A stretch of DNA of 64,000 nt from DATARH01 sp050246595 (GCA_050246595.1 JBFWVT010000008.1:1-64000); one strand, 5' to 3'. Shown: positions 8,491 to 17,776, counted from the first letter of the stretch. Translations and numbers: made by a program. The notes: generated by a model not told the origin, from the sequence alone.

Positions 8491-9699
8491 ATGTCAGTCG
8501 AGTTGCTCAGAACCGCCGAGACGAGCGTCGGAACAGATTACGTCGCCCGCGCCCGCCGCTTACTGCCGCTGATCGCCGAAGCCGCCGCCGGGGTCGAGGC
8601 GGGCCGCAGGCTCGACGAACGGGTCGTGACCGCGCTGCACGAGGCCGGGCTGTTCCGCATGATGATGCCGCACTGGCTCGGCGGCGGCGAGGCGCCCGCG
8701 TCGGAATTCGTCCAGGTCATCGAGACGATCGCGCGGGCCGACGCCAGCACCGCCTGGTGCCTGTCGCAGATGACCGTCTGCTCGCTGTCCTCGGTCTATC
8801 TGGAGCGTGATGCGGCCAGGGAGGTGTTCGGAGGGGACCGCGCCGCGCTCGCCTGGGGGTCGACCCCGGACGCCAAGGCGGTGCGCGTGCCGGGCGGATA
8901 TCGGGTCAGCGGCAAGTGGGAGTTCGGCAGCGGCTGCCATCATGCGACTTGGCTCGGCGGCCATATCGCGATTGTCGAGCCGGACGGGACACCGATTCGC
9001 GGCGAGAACGGCGAGCCGCTCGAACGGACGATGCTGTTCCCGAAATCGGCGGCGCGCATCGCCGATGTCTGGCGCGTGCTGGGTCTGCGCGGCACCGGCA
9101 GCGACCTCTACACGCTCGACGACTATTTCATCCCGCAGGAGCACACGCTGACCTCGCTGTTTCACTGGCCCGATGCGCCGCGCCTCAAGCTCGACGTGCC
9201 GTACCGGTTCGGCGGCAGCAGTCTCTACGCGTCGGGCTTCGCCTGCGTCGCGCTCGGCAATGCCAGGGGCATGCTCGACGAGTTTATCGACCTTTCGAAG
9301 CGCAAGGTGCCGCGCTGGGGCAAGAACCCGCTGGCCGACAACATGATCGTGCAGGTCGCGGTCGCCGAATGCGACACCAAGCTCGCAAGCGCGCTTGTCT
9401 ACATCGTGCAGAATTTGCGCGACATCGAGGCGGCGGCGTTGCGGCGGCAGGACGGCCCGACAATGGACGAACGGATGAAAATCCGCGCCGCCGGCACCTA
9501 TGCGCTGCGGCTGGCGACCGGGGTCGTCAACCAGCTTTACGAGATGGCCGGCACGACCGCGATCTTCGACGGCAACCCGTTCGAGCGCCGCTTCCGCGAC
9601 GCGCACACGATCTCGCAGCACGCGCAGGGCCGCATCAGCCATATGGAGACAGTGGGGAAACATCTGCTGGGAATCGAGCAGGTGCCGCGCTTCGTGTAG
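8491..9699 (+). CDS. Acyl-CoA dehydrogenase-fold flavin monooxygenase or dehydrogenase
   Basis: 402 residues of the acyl-CoA dehydrogenase superfamily. Features seen: an N-terminal helical domain with HEAGLFRMMMPHWLGG, a middle beta domain (GGYRVSGKWEFGSGCHHATW), and a C-terminal helical domain (YEMAGTTAIFDGNPFERRFRDAHTISQHAQ). The last pattern is typical of the class D flavin monooxygenase branch (HpaH/HsaA/DszC-like), which uses reduced flavin from a separate reductase. No reductase gene is adjacent. The ATG has AAGGAT about 4-9 nt upstream. The substrate is unknown; an aromatic compound is likely by family. Confidence 0.8.
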   Translation: MSVELLRTAETSVGTDYVARARRLLPLIAEAAAGVEAGRRLDERVVTALHEAGLFRMMMPHWLGGGEAPASEFVQVIETIARADASTAWCLSQMTVCSLSSVYLERDAAREVFGGDRAALAWGSTPDAKAVRVPGGYRVSGKWEFGSGCHHATWLGGHIAIVEPDGTPIRGENGEPLERTMLFPKSAARIADVWRVLGLRGTGSDLYTLDDYFIPQEHTLTSLFHWPDAPRLKLDVPYRFGGSSLYASGFACVALGNARGMLDEFIDLSKRKVPRWGKNPLADNMIVQVAVAECDTKLASALVYIVQNLRDIEAAALRRQDGPTMDERMKIRAAGTYALRLATGVVNQLYEMAGTTAIFDGNPFERRFRDAHTISQHAQGRISHMETVGKHLLGIEQVPRFV

Positions 9700-9721
9700 G
9701 CGTCTAGCGTTCATCAAAGAT

Positions 9722-9744
9722 ATGGCCGGACTTGTTCCGGTCAT
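9722..9744. terminator. Hairpin downstream of the flavoprotein gene
   Basis: An inverted repeat ATGGCCGGAC / TTCCGGTCAT with a 3 nt loop, 22 nt after the flavoprotein stop. It has no T-tract, so it is a possible mRNA end or a decayed palindromic repeat rather than a proven terminator. Confidence 0.3.
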
Positions 9745-9776
9745 GTCTGCCAAGTAGCGCCATAAAACCGATTGAT

Positions 9777-10700
9777 TTAGCTCTCTGAGAAGAAGTCTTC
9801 ATCGAGTTTCTTTAGATATAAGGTTTCATCGATCCGGGCACCGACATTGTGACGGAGCATCAATCCCGGTAACTCTTTGCCATCAATCAGAACGATTCTG
9901 AATGGGTGACGTTCGGCAAACGCCTGTGCTGGTTGCGTAAAATAGGAGGTAGTCACAAATACGCCCTTGTTTGCCTTGGCTGCACCAAGACTTCCACTGA
10001 ATGCTCGAATTTCCGGTTCGCTCACAGCATTTCCAGGCACATATTTCTTTGCTTGAATATATACCCGATCCAGCCCGAGCCGGTCTTGGTCGATAACGCC
10101 ATCAATTCCACCGTCTCCAGATCGACCAATCACCTGACCTGCTTCCTCGCGTGATCCGCCATATCCCATCGAGAGCAGCAAGGTAACAATAAGCTTTTCA
10201 AAAAAGGCGGGTGGTGACGCGATTACCCTATCGAGTAAATCCTTCTTGAGTGCCTCCTCGATCTGTTTCATTGTAGAACGGAGAAGTTCATCAGGGGTCG
10301 CAGAATTGGCCTCAATCTCCACATCGCCAGCAAGTGGCGTTTCCGTGCTGCCTGGCGTTCGGCGACGGAACTCAATAAATTCCGAGTACTGTTGAAGGAG
10401 GGCATTGTCGATCCGATGCGGCCTCGCGCTTAACACCTCTTGTCCGCGATTGGTGATCTTGAATCGCCCTCGCTGTGTCGCTTCCAACAGCTTTGCCTGA
10501 ACCAGATAGCCTCTCGCCCAGTGAACGCGATTGTCAAATGTAGTCTGGCGACCACTCGGCAGAAGCTGACGACGCTCATTCTCTATGAGATGAAACTCGT
10601 CCGCCAAGCTTTCGATAACATCCCGAATGCGATGTTCGCTTCCATCTGCCGCAGCTTTCAGAACTGGCAACATGAGGGTTTGATAGTCAGGGATAGCCAT
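9777..10700 (-). CDS. mrr: Mrr-family type IV restriction endonuclease
   Basis: 307 residues. The N-terminal Mrr winged-helix domain (about 1-95, with VLKAAADGSEHRIRDVI) precedes the PD-(D/E)xK-type nuclease domain with GDGGIDG (Asp200) and YIQAKKY (QxK at 216-218), which is the Mrr catalytic signature. Mrr cleaves methylated foreign DNA. The base composition is visibly more AT-rich than both neighbours, and no modification genes are next to it, which suggests acquisition by transfer. It is intact in length and motifs. Confidence 0.92.
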   Translation of the reverse strand: MAIPDYQTLMLPVLKAAADGSEHRIRDVIESLADEFHLIENERRQLLPSGRQTTFDNRVHWARGYLVQAKLLEATQRGRFKITNRGQEVLSARPHRIDNALLQQYSEFIEFRRRTPGSTETPLAGDVEIEANSATPDELLRSTMKQIEEALKKDLLDRVIASPPAFFEKLIVTLLLSMGYGGSREEAGQVIGRSGDGGIDGVIDQDRLGLDRVYIQAKKYVPGNAVSEPEIRAFSGSLGAAKANKGVFVTTSYFTQPAQAFAERHPFRIVLIDGKELPGLMLRHNVGARIDETLYLKKLDEDFFSES

Positions 10701-10724
10701 CGGCGCCGAAATTTAGCAAGAAGT

Positions 10725-12341
10725 TCAAGCGGCAAGTTGCTCCCGCGCCGCCGCCTTGATCATCGCGGCACCCTTCTCGGCGATCATGATCGTCGGGGCG
10801 TTGGTGTTGGTCGAGGTCACGGAAGGCATCACCGAGGCGTCGATGACCCGCAGCCCATCGAGGCCGTGGACGCGCAATTCGCCGTCGACGACCGCCGTCG
10901 CGTGATTGCCCATCATGCAGCTGCAACTCGCGTGATAGACCGTCGCGCCGTTCTGGCGGGCATAGTCGAGCAGCTCCGCGTCGCTGCGCACATCCGGACC
11001 CGGCATCGTTTCGCGCACGACGTATTTGGCCAGGGAAGGCGCCGCGAACAGGCTGCGCACAAAGCGAAGCCCGCCGACGATAGCGCGCCGGTCGGTCTCT
11101 TCGGACAGATAGCGCGGGTTGATCGCCGGCTGGTCGTGCGGGTCCGGGCTGCGCGCCAGCACATAGCCGCGCGAGAGGGGCCGCATCTGGAACGGTCCGC
11201 CGGTGATGCCCGGCGCATCGTCGAGTTGGCGAATGAGGCCCGGCTTGTAGCTTGCCGGGGCGAAGACGACCTGTACGTCCGGGGTCGCCGATTCCTCAAG
11301 AACTTTGGCCGAGGCGGCGCACAGCGAGGCGCTGAAGGTCAGCATTCCGCCGCCGCGCAGCGCATAGCGCCACAACTCGCGGGCAAACGGCAGACCGCGG
11401 CCCCGCTCGTTCAAGGTCTCGACGCCGCTCACCTCGGCCGACATGCGGGCGATGTAGTGGTCCTGGAAATTGTAGCCGACCCCGGGCAGCGCGTGGCGCA
11501 CCTGAATGCCCGCCTTTGCGAGATCCTCGGGGCGGCCGATGCCGGAGAGTTGCAGCAGATGCGGCGAGCCGATCGCGCCGGCGGCGAGGATGACTTCGCG
11601 GGCGGCATCGACGATCTCGACCCTTCCGCCGCGCGACAGGACGATCCCGGTTGCGCGGTTGCCGTTGAAGGTGACCCGGTGGACCAGCGCATTCGTGACG
11701 ATCTGTAAGTTAGGGCGTTTCGCCGCCGGTTTCAGATAGGTCTGCGCGGCGCTGGCGCGACGGCGACCGCCGCGGGTCTGCTGACACCAGCCGATGCTCG
11801 GTCCGGTGCCCGGCGGCAGATGGTTGACATCCTCGCGGTATTCGAGACCGAGTTCCTGCGCCGCCTCGATGATCGCCTGACAGGCGGCCGGCCGCTCGCC
11901 CATCGGCGAGGTCGTCAGGAAACCGGCGCTGCCGTGGTGTTCGCTGTGCTCGCCCTGCCAGCGTTCGGCCTGCTTGAAATAGGGCAGCACGTCGTCCCAG
12001 CCCCAGCCGCGATTGCCGAGCTGCGCCCAGTGGTCGAAATCCTCGGGCTGGCCGCGGATATAGATCAGCCCGTTGATCGACGACGAGCCGCCCAGCACCC
12101 GGCCGCGCGGATACGGGATCGCCCGCCCGGCGGTTCCGGGATCGGGTTCGGCCGTGAACCCCCAGGTCAGGGTCGGGTGGTCGAGCAATTTCATAAACCC
12201 GACCGGGACATGGATCAGCGGGTTCCAGTCGCGCCCGCCAGCCTCGACCAGGATGACCCGCACCGACGGGTCCTCGGTCAGCCGATTGGCCAGCACGCAC
12301 CCCGCCGAGCCGGCGCCGACAATCACGTAATCCGCTTGCAT
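10725..12341 (-). CDS. GMC-family FAD oxidoreductase (choline/alcohol dehydrogenase type)
   Basis: 538 residues. The N-terminal FAD-binding motif YVIVGAGSAGCVLANRL, the GMC signature GRVLGGSSSINGLIYIRG, the second signature AAGAIGSPHLLQLSGIG and the C-terminal VIDASVMPSVTSTNTNAPT are all present. The catalytic region reads YHASCSCMMG, where related enzymes have HPVGTCRMG. Members oxidise primary alcohols, including choline. The BetA assignment is not safe, because no betaine-aldehyde dehydrogenase or choline transporter is nearby. It lies 24 nt upstream of mrr on the same strand. Confidence 0.88.
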   Translation of the reverse strand: MQADYVIVGAGSAGCVLANRLTEDPSVRVILVEAGGRDWNPLIHVPVGFMKLLDHPTLTWGFTAEPDPGTAGRAIPYPRGRVLGGSSSINGLIYIRGQPEDFDHWAQLGNRGWGWDDVLPYFKQAERWQGEHSEHHGSAGFLTTSPMGERPAACQAIIEAAQELGLEYREDVNHLPPGTGPSIGWCQQTRGGRRRASAAQTYLKPAAKRPNLQIVTNALVHRVTFNGNRATGIVLSRGGRVEIVDAAREVILAAGAIGSPHLLQLSGIGRPEDLAKAGIQVRHALPGVGYNFQDHYIARMSAEVSGVETLNERGRGLPFARELWRYALRGGGMLTFSASLCAASAKVLEESATPDVQVVFAPASYKPGLIRQLDDAPGITGGPFQMRPLSRGYVLARSPDPHDQPAINPRYLSEETDRRAIVGGLRFVRSLFAAPSLAKYVVRETMPGPDVRSDAELLDYARQNGATVYHASCSCMMGNHATAVVDGELRVHGLDGLRVIDASVMPSVTSTNTNAPTIMIAEKGAAMIKAAAREQLAA

Positions 12342-12389
12342 GCCGTTCCTCTTTGTCGTCGCGGACAGGCGACAGCGGCGCTGTCACGC

Positions 12390-12531
12390 CCCTCTCCGCC
12401 CTGAAGGGCGGAGAGGGAGGGGCCCAGCGCGTAAGCGCTGGGAGGGTGAGGTGGGTGTCGGCAGGCGCTCTGGAATCCTCCACCTCACCCTGCCCTCTCC
12501 GCCCCCAGGGGCGGAGAGGGTACAACGCAAA
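12390..12531. repeat. Composite palindromic repeat (CCCTCTCC family)
   Basis: Two GC-rich hairpins flank a spacer. The first is a perfect 12 bp stem, CCCTCTCCGCCC at 12390-12401 with its complement at 12406-12417. The second, from about 12493, repeats the same arms. Between them are the hairpin CCAGCG/CGCTGG and GGGAGGGTGAGGTGGGTG. Related sequence recurs at 32865-32996 and 45426-45479, so this is a dispersed family. It fills the gap between the GMC gene and the dioxygenase gene and may end the transcript of the latter. Confidence 0.75.
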
Positions 12532-12540
12532 GCCTCCAAA

Positions 12541-13488
12541 TCAGCGCACCGCGTGGCCCATGAACTTGGCCGGGATCGGCTCGCCCCAGGGGCCGTTCAG
12601 CTCGTGCCTTCCGATCAGGTTGGGCGGCACGCTGGCGTTGAGCACGTCGGTATCGGCCCAGTGCTCGTGCACCCGGCCCCACGGGTCGCCCCAATAGTCA
12701 AAGACCTGGCTGCCGAGCGAGTGCCGGCCGATGCCCCAGAAATGCTCGTAGCCTTTCGACTTCATGTGCTCGTGGCCGATCATGATGTCGTCGATATCGG
12801 CCGCCTCGTAGGAGAGGTGGTTGAGGCCCGACTTGTCGCCGCGGATGCAGAAAAACGCATGGTGATCGACATAATCGTCGCCCCGGTCGAGCCGGTTGAA
12901 CGAGCCAACGATATTGTCCTTGCTGTCGGCGTAGACATCGTCCGAGCAGCGGAACCCGATCGTCTCGCGATACCAGCCGAGCATCTTCTCGAAATTCGGC
13001 GTCATCAGCACAAAATGACCGAAGCGCTTGATGTGCGACGGACCGCGCGCGACGCCCTTGTAGTAAAGCGCGTTGCGCCGGCGCGTTTTGTCGTCACCGG
13101 TATTGACCGCCGGCCGGTCGAGCGGGATTTTCGGCAGCCGCTCCATGCCGTAAATGACTTCGATTTGAAACCCGTCCGGGTCGGTCAGGCGCACGCACTT
13201 GCCGCCGCCGGGTTCGTCGATCTCCTCGATCGGCGAGGCGCCTTCGACGCGCGACAGTTTTTCGAGGTCCTCCAGGCTGCCGGCGTGAAACGCGATGCCG
13301 ATAAAGCGAGGCTCGCCGAGTTCGGTGACATGGATGTGATGCGCCGGGTCGGTGCCGCGCATGTACAGCGCGTTCTTTGTACGGTCGGCGCGCACCATGC
13401 CGAACGCGGTCAGGAATTCCTCCTGCTTGTCGAGATCGGGCGAGCGCAGCCGCCCATAGGCGAGATCGACGGCTTTGATAACGGGCAT
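12541..13488 (-). CDS. VOC-family extradiol dioxygenase (catechol 2,3-dioxygenase type)
   Basis: 315 residues with two tandem vicinal-oxygen-chelate domains, as in type I extradiol dioxygenases of the BphC/HsaC kind. The second domain shows the likely Fe(II) facial triad: His in FGHFVLMTP, His in GLNHLSYEA and Glu in GRVHEHWAD. The first domain (AYGRLRSPDL to GFQIEVIYG) lacks that set, as is usual for the family. The start at 13488 has GGAG about 8 nt upstream; an ATG at 13566 lacks support. It would cleave a catecholic ring, but no other steps of such a pathway are adjacent. Confidence 0.85.
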   Translation of the reverse strand: MPVIKAVDLAYGRLRSPDLDKQEEFLTAFGMVRADRTKNALYMRGTDPAHHIHVTELGEPRFIGIAFHAGSLEDLEKLSRVEGASPIEEIDEPGGGKCVRLTDPDGFQIEVIYGMERLPKIPLDRPAVNTGDDKTRRRNALYYKGVARGPSHIKRFGHFVLMTPNFEKMLGWYRETIGFRCSDDVYADSKDNIVGSFNRLDRGDDYVDHHAFFCIRGDKSGLNHLSYEAADIDDIMIGHEHMKSKGYEHFWGIGRHSLGSQVFDYWGDPWGRVHEHWADTDVLNASVPPNLIGRHELNGPWGEPIPAKFMGHAVR

Positions 13489-13546
13489 CAAGGGAACTCC
13501 GAAGCGGGTTTCGGCCGCGCCTGCAGCCGTATGCCGCATGCTGCCT

Positions 13547-15280
13547 TTATTGCGGGTGCGGAGCAAGCGCCGCCGCCGCGGGTGCGGCAGGAGGGCATGG
13601 CGTCTCGACCGGGTTCAACAACATATCCAGTGTGCTGTCGGCCAGTGTGCTGTCGGCCAGTGTGCTGTCGGTCGGCATGATCGCGGGCAGCAGGATCTGA
13701 ATCCTCGTGCCGCTTCCGACCTCGCTGTCAATCCTGATCGTGCCGCCGCTCTGGCGGACAAAACCGTAGACCTGCGCCAACCCGAGACCGGTGCCTTTGC
13801 CGGTCGTCTTTGTCGTGAAGAACGGCTCGAAGATGCGGTCGAGCAGCTCGGGCGGGATGCCGCTGCCGGTGTCGGTCACCAAGACGCCGACATACGCTCC
13901 CGCTGCGATCTCGGGCAGACGGCCAGCCTGTCCGGCATCGAGATCGATATTGCGCGTTTCGATCACCAGCTCCCCGCCTTCCGGCATCGCGTCACGCGCG
14001 TTGACGGCAAGGTTCAGCACGGCGGACTGAAATTGCGCCGGATCGACCCGGCACGGTCGCAGATCGGGATCGCATCCATAGCGCACCCGGATCGGGTCGC
14101 CGACAGCGCGCGCGACCAGCTCGGCGAATTCGGCCAGAACCTCGTCCAGGTTGACGATGCGTGGCCGCAATGCCTGCCGCCGCGAAAACGCCAGCAACTG
14201 TCCGATCAGGCGCTCGGCGCGCTCGATCCCGCGGCGCGCGGTCTCGATAAGCCTGCGCGCACGCATATTGTCACGGCTGACGAGGTCGTCGAGGAGTTCG
14301 AGATTGCCGCCGATAATGGTCAGAAAATTGTTGAAATCATGCGTCACCCCGCCGGTCAGCTGACCGATCGCCTCCATCTTCTGGGCATGGTGCAGCTGCT
14401 GTTTGACCGTCTCGCGCTCGCTTGTGCGCTCCTCGACCCGTTGTTCGAGGGTTTCGTTGAGGCAGCGCAGCGCCAGCTCGGCCTCCTTGCGGTCCGTGAT
14501 GTCCTGAACCACGGCGACAATCTGCCGCTCGTCGGTTTCCGGATCGACGATCAGCGAGGCGGCGACATTCGCCCAGACGATCGAGCCGTCCGGGCGCAAA
14601 TAGCGCTTGTCGATCACAAAACTCTGATTTTCGGCCAGCAGGGTCCTGAGCACTTCCAGATTGGCCGGGCGGTCCTCGGGATGCGTGACATCCGGAATTC
14701 GCAGACCCAGAACCGCCGCCTCGGTGCGGCCGAGGATGTCGCAAAAGCGCTGATTGACCATGACAAACCGGCCGGCGGTATCGACCACCGCCACCCCGAC
14801 CATCGCCTGATGAAACATCGCCGCGAACCGCGCCTCGCTGGCCCGCAGCGCCGCTTCCGCGCGCCGCCGCTCGGTGATGTCGCGCGCGATCCCGGTGGCG
14901 CCGATGATCGACCCGGCCCGGTTGCAGATCGGCGAGAGGCTCAGCGCGACGTGCAGCTCGCTGCCGTCCTTACGGCGGCGGAATGTCTCGAAATCGTTGA
15001 CGCTCCTGCCCCGCCGGACGCGCTCCAGCAGCTCCCGCTCCTCGTCGAGCCGTTGCGTCGGGGTCAGGATCGCGGCGGGACGGCCGATCATCTCCTCGGC
15101 GGCATAGCCGAACAGCAGCTCCGCCGCCTTGTTCCAGGTCGTAACGATCCCGTCGAGCGATTCGGTCACGATCGCGTAACCGGCGCTGTCGACGATCTCC
15201 GCCGGCGCATGCGGCTCGTACCGTCCCGCCTCTCTTGCCGCCGTGTTGCCGATGTTCATGCGCTCGTCCGGATGGCGCAT
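13547..15280 (-). CDS. PAS-PAS sensor histidine kinase (orphan)
   Basis: 577 residues from the chosen ATG, which has GGAG 9 nt upstream. Two PAS domains (about 25-140 and 150-270, each ending in a PAC-like DITERR or DITDRK) precede a short coiled coil, the phosphoacceptor H-box THDFNNFLT (His about 314) and a complete HATPase_c domain (NLAVNARDAMP, DTGSGIP, GTGLGLAQVYG). No transmembrane helix is seen, so it is probably cytosolic. No response regulator is adjacent. The C-terminus after the ATPase carries three TDSTLA-type repeats and a Pro/Ala-rich tail encoded by a 15 bp tandem repeat. Confidence 0.88.
   Translation of the reverse strand: MRHPDERMNIGNTAAREAGRYEPHAPAEIVDSAGYAIVTESLDGIVTTWNKAAELLFGYAAEEMIGRPAAILTPTQRLDEERELLERVRRGRSVNDFETFRRRKDGSELHVALSLSPICNRAGSIIGATGIARDITERRRAEAALRASEARFAAMFHQAMVGVAVVDTAGRFVMVNQRFCDILGRTEAAVLGLRIPDVTHPEDRPANLEVLRTLLAENQSFVIDKRYLRPDGSIVWANVAASLIVDPETDERQIVAVVQDITDRKEAELALRCLNETLEQRVEERTSERETVKQQLHHAQKMEAIGQLTGGVTHDFNNFLTIIGGNLELLDDLVSRDNMRARRLIETARRGIERAERLIGQLLAFSRRQALRPRIVNLDEVLAEFAELVARAVGDPIRVRYGCDPDLRPCRVDPAQFQSAVLNLAVNARDAMPEGGELVIETRNIDLDAGQAGRLPEIAAGAYVGVLVTDTGSGIPPELLDRIFEPFFTTKTTGKGTGLGLAQVYGFVRQSGGTIRIDSEVGSGTRIQILLPAIMPTDSTLADSTLADSTLDMLLNPVETPCPPAAPAAAALAPHPQ
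13631..13675. repeat. 15 bp tandem repeat, three copies, inside the kinase gene
   Basis: The unit TGTGCTGTCGGCCAG occurs three times in a row with one base change in the last copy. Fifteen bases keep the reading frame, and the repeat encodes DSTLA units in the C-terminal tail of the histidine kinase, beyond the ATPase domain. Copy-number change by slippage would lengthen or shorten the tail without a frameshift. Confidence 0.85.
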
Positions 15281-15603
15281 TCCCCTGTTCTCCATCAACA
15301 TAGCTTGAATATGGTGCACCGACCTGGCAATTCCCCGCCAAATATAGCCAATATACGATCTGGCGCAGCCAGGTTGTCGGGGCGGCATCGGACCAAGGCG
15401 GCAACACCTTGGCGCTTGGGCGCGAGACCTCAAGCGGGAGCGGCATTTCTGGTCTTTTTGGAACAGCTTTCGCATGATCGCGCGCAAAGCCGCAGCACTC
15501 GCGGCAGCTCTGCTCAATTCGGCGCCGATCGAAAATCGCCGGGCGGGCGCGAGGCGAGCACCCGCTCTCGCTCTTGCCCTTTCCCTATCGGAGGGCTGGT
15601 TTT
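15281..15603. other. Divergent intergenic region between kinase and HyuA
   Basis: About 320 bp with no gene I would accept. It should hold promoters for both divergent genes. An AT-richer patch near 15340-15360 (AATATAGCCAATATACG) is the most promoter-like part, but I see no convincing -35/-10 pair, operator or hairpin. Confidence 0.5.
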
Positions 15604-17706
15604 ATGGGGGGCAGGTTTCGCGCCGGCATCGATATCGGAGGCACGTTTACCGATATCGTGCTGCTCGCCGACAGCGGCGAACGCTACACCAGAAAGGTGC
15701 CGTCCTCGGTCGATGATTATGCCAGCGCAATCATCGACGGGCTCGCTTCGCTGCTCGCCGAGATCGGCGCCGCGCCGGGCGCGGTTGCCGAGTTGCTGCA
15801 CGGGACGACGGTCGCGTCAAACGCGATCCTCGAACACAAGGGCGCCCGGACCGGGCTGATTACGACGCGGGGGTTCCGCGACGTGCTCGAAATCCGCAAT
15901 CTGCGCATGCCGCGGCTTTACGATATGTCGTGGACCAAGCCGCCGCCGCTGGTCGAACGCCGCCTGCGGGTCGAGGTCGACGAGCGGATCAATGCCGCGG
16001 GCGGCATCGACCGGAAGCTCGACGAGGGGAGCGTCGAGCGCGCGGTGCGGTTTCTTGTCGGCGAAGGGGTCGAGGCGATCGCGGTCTGCCTGCTGCATTC
16101 CTATCTCAACCCGACGCACGAATTGCGGGTCAAGGAGATCGCGGCGCGGATGGCGCCCGGCGTCGCGCTGTCGGTCAGCGCCGAGGTATTGCCGGTCATC
16201 AACGAATACGAGCGCAGTTCGACAACCGTCATCAACGCCTATGTCCGCCCGGTCGTCGAGCGCTATCTGAGCCGGCTCGGCGACGGGCTGCACCGCACCG
16301 GCATAGAGGCTCCGCTGCTGCTGATGCAGTCGAATGGCGGGCTGACGACCGCGGATTCCGCCGCCGCGATACCGATGCACATCATCGAATCGGGACCGGC
16401 CGCCGGGGTGGTCGGTGTGCAGGCGCTGGCCCGCCGCATCGGCATACAAAAGGCGATTTCGTTCGACATGGGCGGCACCACCGCAAAGGCATCGCTGATC
16501 GAGAACGGCGAATTCACCCGCGCCGCGGAGTACCAGGTCGGAGCCGGCATCGTGCTCGGCTCGCGGCTGCTGTCGGGCGCCGGTTATACGCTGAAAGTAC
16601 CGGCGATCGATCTTGCCGAGGTCGGGGCCGGCGGCGGCTCGATCCTGTGGATCGACAGCGGCGGCGCGTTGCAGATCGGTCCGCACAGTGCCGGCGCGTC
16701 GCCGGGGCCGGTGTGCTACAGCCAGGGCGGCGCGGACCCGACCGTAACCGACGCCAATGTCGCGCTGGGCTACATTAACCCGGCGCATCTGGTCGGCGGC
16801 GCGCTGAAGCTCGACGCCGACAGGGCGCGCGCCGCCATCGCCGACCGGATCGCGCGACCGCTCGGCATGAGCGTCGCGGAGGCGGCCTACGGGGCGCATC
16901 TGATCGCCGCCTCGAACATGATCCGCGCGCTGAAGGCAGTATCGAGCGAGCGCGGCCGCGACCCGCGCGAATACGCGCTGGTCGCGTTCGGCGGCAACGG
17001 TCCGATCTTCGCGGCCGGGATGGCCGAGGCGATGCAGATGCCGCTTGTTCTGATCCCGCCCTCGGCCGGCGTATTCTCGTCGTTTGGGCTGCTTTATGCC
17101 GATGTCGAGTACCATTTCGCCAGGACTCGCAAGCTGCTGCTGCGCGACGCGGCGCCGGAGGAATTGCAGGCGATTGTCGATGCGCTCGAAGCCGAGGCGC
17201 GGGCCCGGCTCGCGGCGGACGGGTTCGGCCCCGAGCGGATCGAGATAAGGCGCGCCGCCAGCCTGCATTATCAGGGGCAGTCATTCGAGCTTCGCGTGAG
17301 GCTCGCTGCCGGCCGGCTCGACCGCGCGGCGCTGGCATCGCTCGAAGACGCGTTCGGAGCCGAGCACGAACGGACTTACGGACACCGCGCCGGGACCGAC
17401 GAGCCGGTCGAGCTGGTCAGCATCGAAATCGTCGGCCGGGGGCTTCCGGAAACATCGCGCGCCGCCGCGGCCGCCACGGCAAGCCTCGCTTCCGACATCG
17501 CGATTGCCGAGCCGCGCCGGCGCGCCTATTTCGGGCCGAGTCGCGGCTGGATCGAGGCCGCGGTCGTCAACCGCAGCGATCTGCGCGCGCCTCGTGCCGG
17601 CCCGTGTGTTGTCGAGGAATACGATTCGACCTGCCTGATCCTGCCGGGCTGGACCGCCCGCCTCGACCCGCATGGCAATATCGCGATCACGCGCCCGGAG
17701 CGCTGA
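15604..17706 (+). CDS. hyuA: Hydantoinase/oxoprolinase A subunit (HyuA family)
   Basis: 700 residues, the usual length. The N-terminus has the actin-fold phosphate-binding motif AGIDIGGTFTDIV. Also present are LLHGTTVASNAI, IESGPAAGVVG and the metal-associated SFDMGGTTAK. HyuA enzymes hydrolyse cyclic amides such as hydantoins or 5-oxoproline with ATP; acetone carboxylase beta subunits share the fold. The start at 15604 has GGAGG 9 nt upstream. The partner hyuB, normally downstream, is missing: the gene ends in a 14 bp tandem repeat followed by non-coding DNA. Function without HyuB is uncertain. Confidence 0.9.
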   Translation: MGGRFRAGIDIGGTFTDIVLLADSGERYTRKVPSSVDDYASAIIDGLASLLAEIGAAPGAVAELLHGTTVASNAILEHKGARTGLITTRGFRDVLEIRNLRMPRLYDMSWTKPPPLVERRLRVEVDERINAAGGIDRKLDEGSVERAVRFLVGEGVEAIAVCLLHSYLNPTHELRVKEIAARMAPGVALSVSAEVLPVINEYERSSTTVINAYVRPVVERYLSRLGDGLHRTGIEAPLLLMQSNGGLTTADSAAAIPMHIIESGPAAGVVGVQALARRIGIQKAISFDMGGTTAKASLIENGEFTRAAEYQVGAGIVLGSRLLSGAGYTLKVPAIDLAEVGAGGGSILWIDSGGALQIGPHSAGASPGPVCYSQGGADPTVTDANVALGYINPAHLVGGALKLDADRARAAIADRIARPLGMSVAEAAYGAHLIAASNMIRALKAVSSERGRDPREYALVAFGGNGPIFAAGMAEAMQMPLVLIPPSAGVFSSFGLLYADVEYHFARTRKLLLRDAAPEELQAIVDALEAEARARLAADGFGPERIEIRRAASLHYQGQSFELRVRLAAGRLDRAALASLEDAFGAEHERTYGHRAGTDEPVELVSIEIVGRGLPETSRAAAAATASLASDIAIAEPRRRAYFGPSRGWIEAAVVNRSDLRAPRAGPCVVEEYDSTCLILPGWTARLDPHGNIAITRPER

Positions 17707-17750
17707 TGCCGGAGTGCTGATGCCGGAGTGCTGATGCCGGAGCGCTGATG
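17695..17750 (+). repeat. 14 bp tandem repeat, four copies, at the hyuA stop codon
   Basis: The unit CCGGAGYGCTGATG occurs four times in tandem. The hyuA TGA is inside the first copy. Each copy contains TGATG, an overlapping stop and start. Because 14 is not a multiple of three, every frame meets a stop within the array. Confidence 0.85.
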
Positions 17751-17776
17751 ATCGTGACCCGGTTTGGATTGAGACT

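Noticed and set aside
10725..12341. Choline dehydrogenase (betA) assignment
   Set aside because: The GMC fold is clear, but the catalytic region differs from HPVGTCRMG and no bet genes are nearby, so a specific substrate is not supported.
15281..15517. N-terminal extension of the histidine kinase to 15517
   Set aside because: The extra residues are Arg/Cys-rich and outside the PAS fold, and the internal ATG at 15280 has a proper ribosome site.
15817..17268. 483-codon open frame antisense to hyuA
   Set aside because: Same reason: low-complexity Arg/Ala-rich translation opposite a strong HyuA match.
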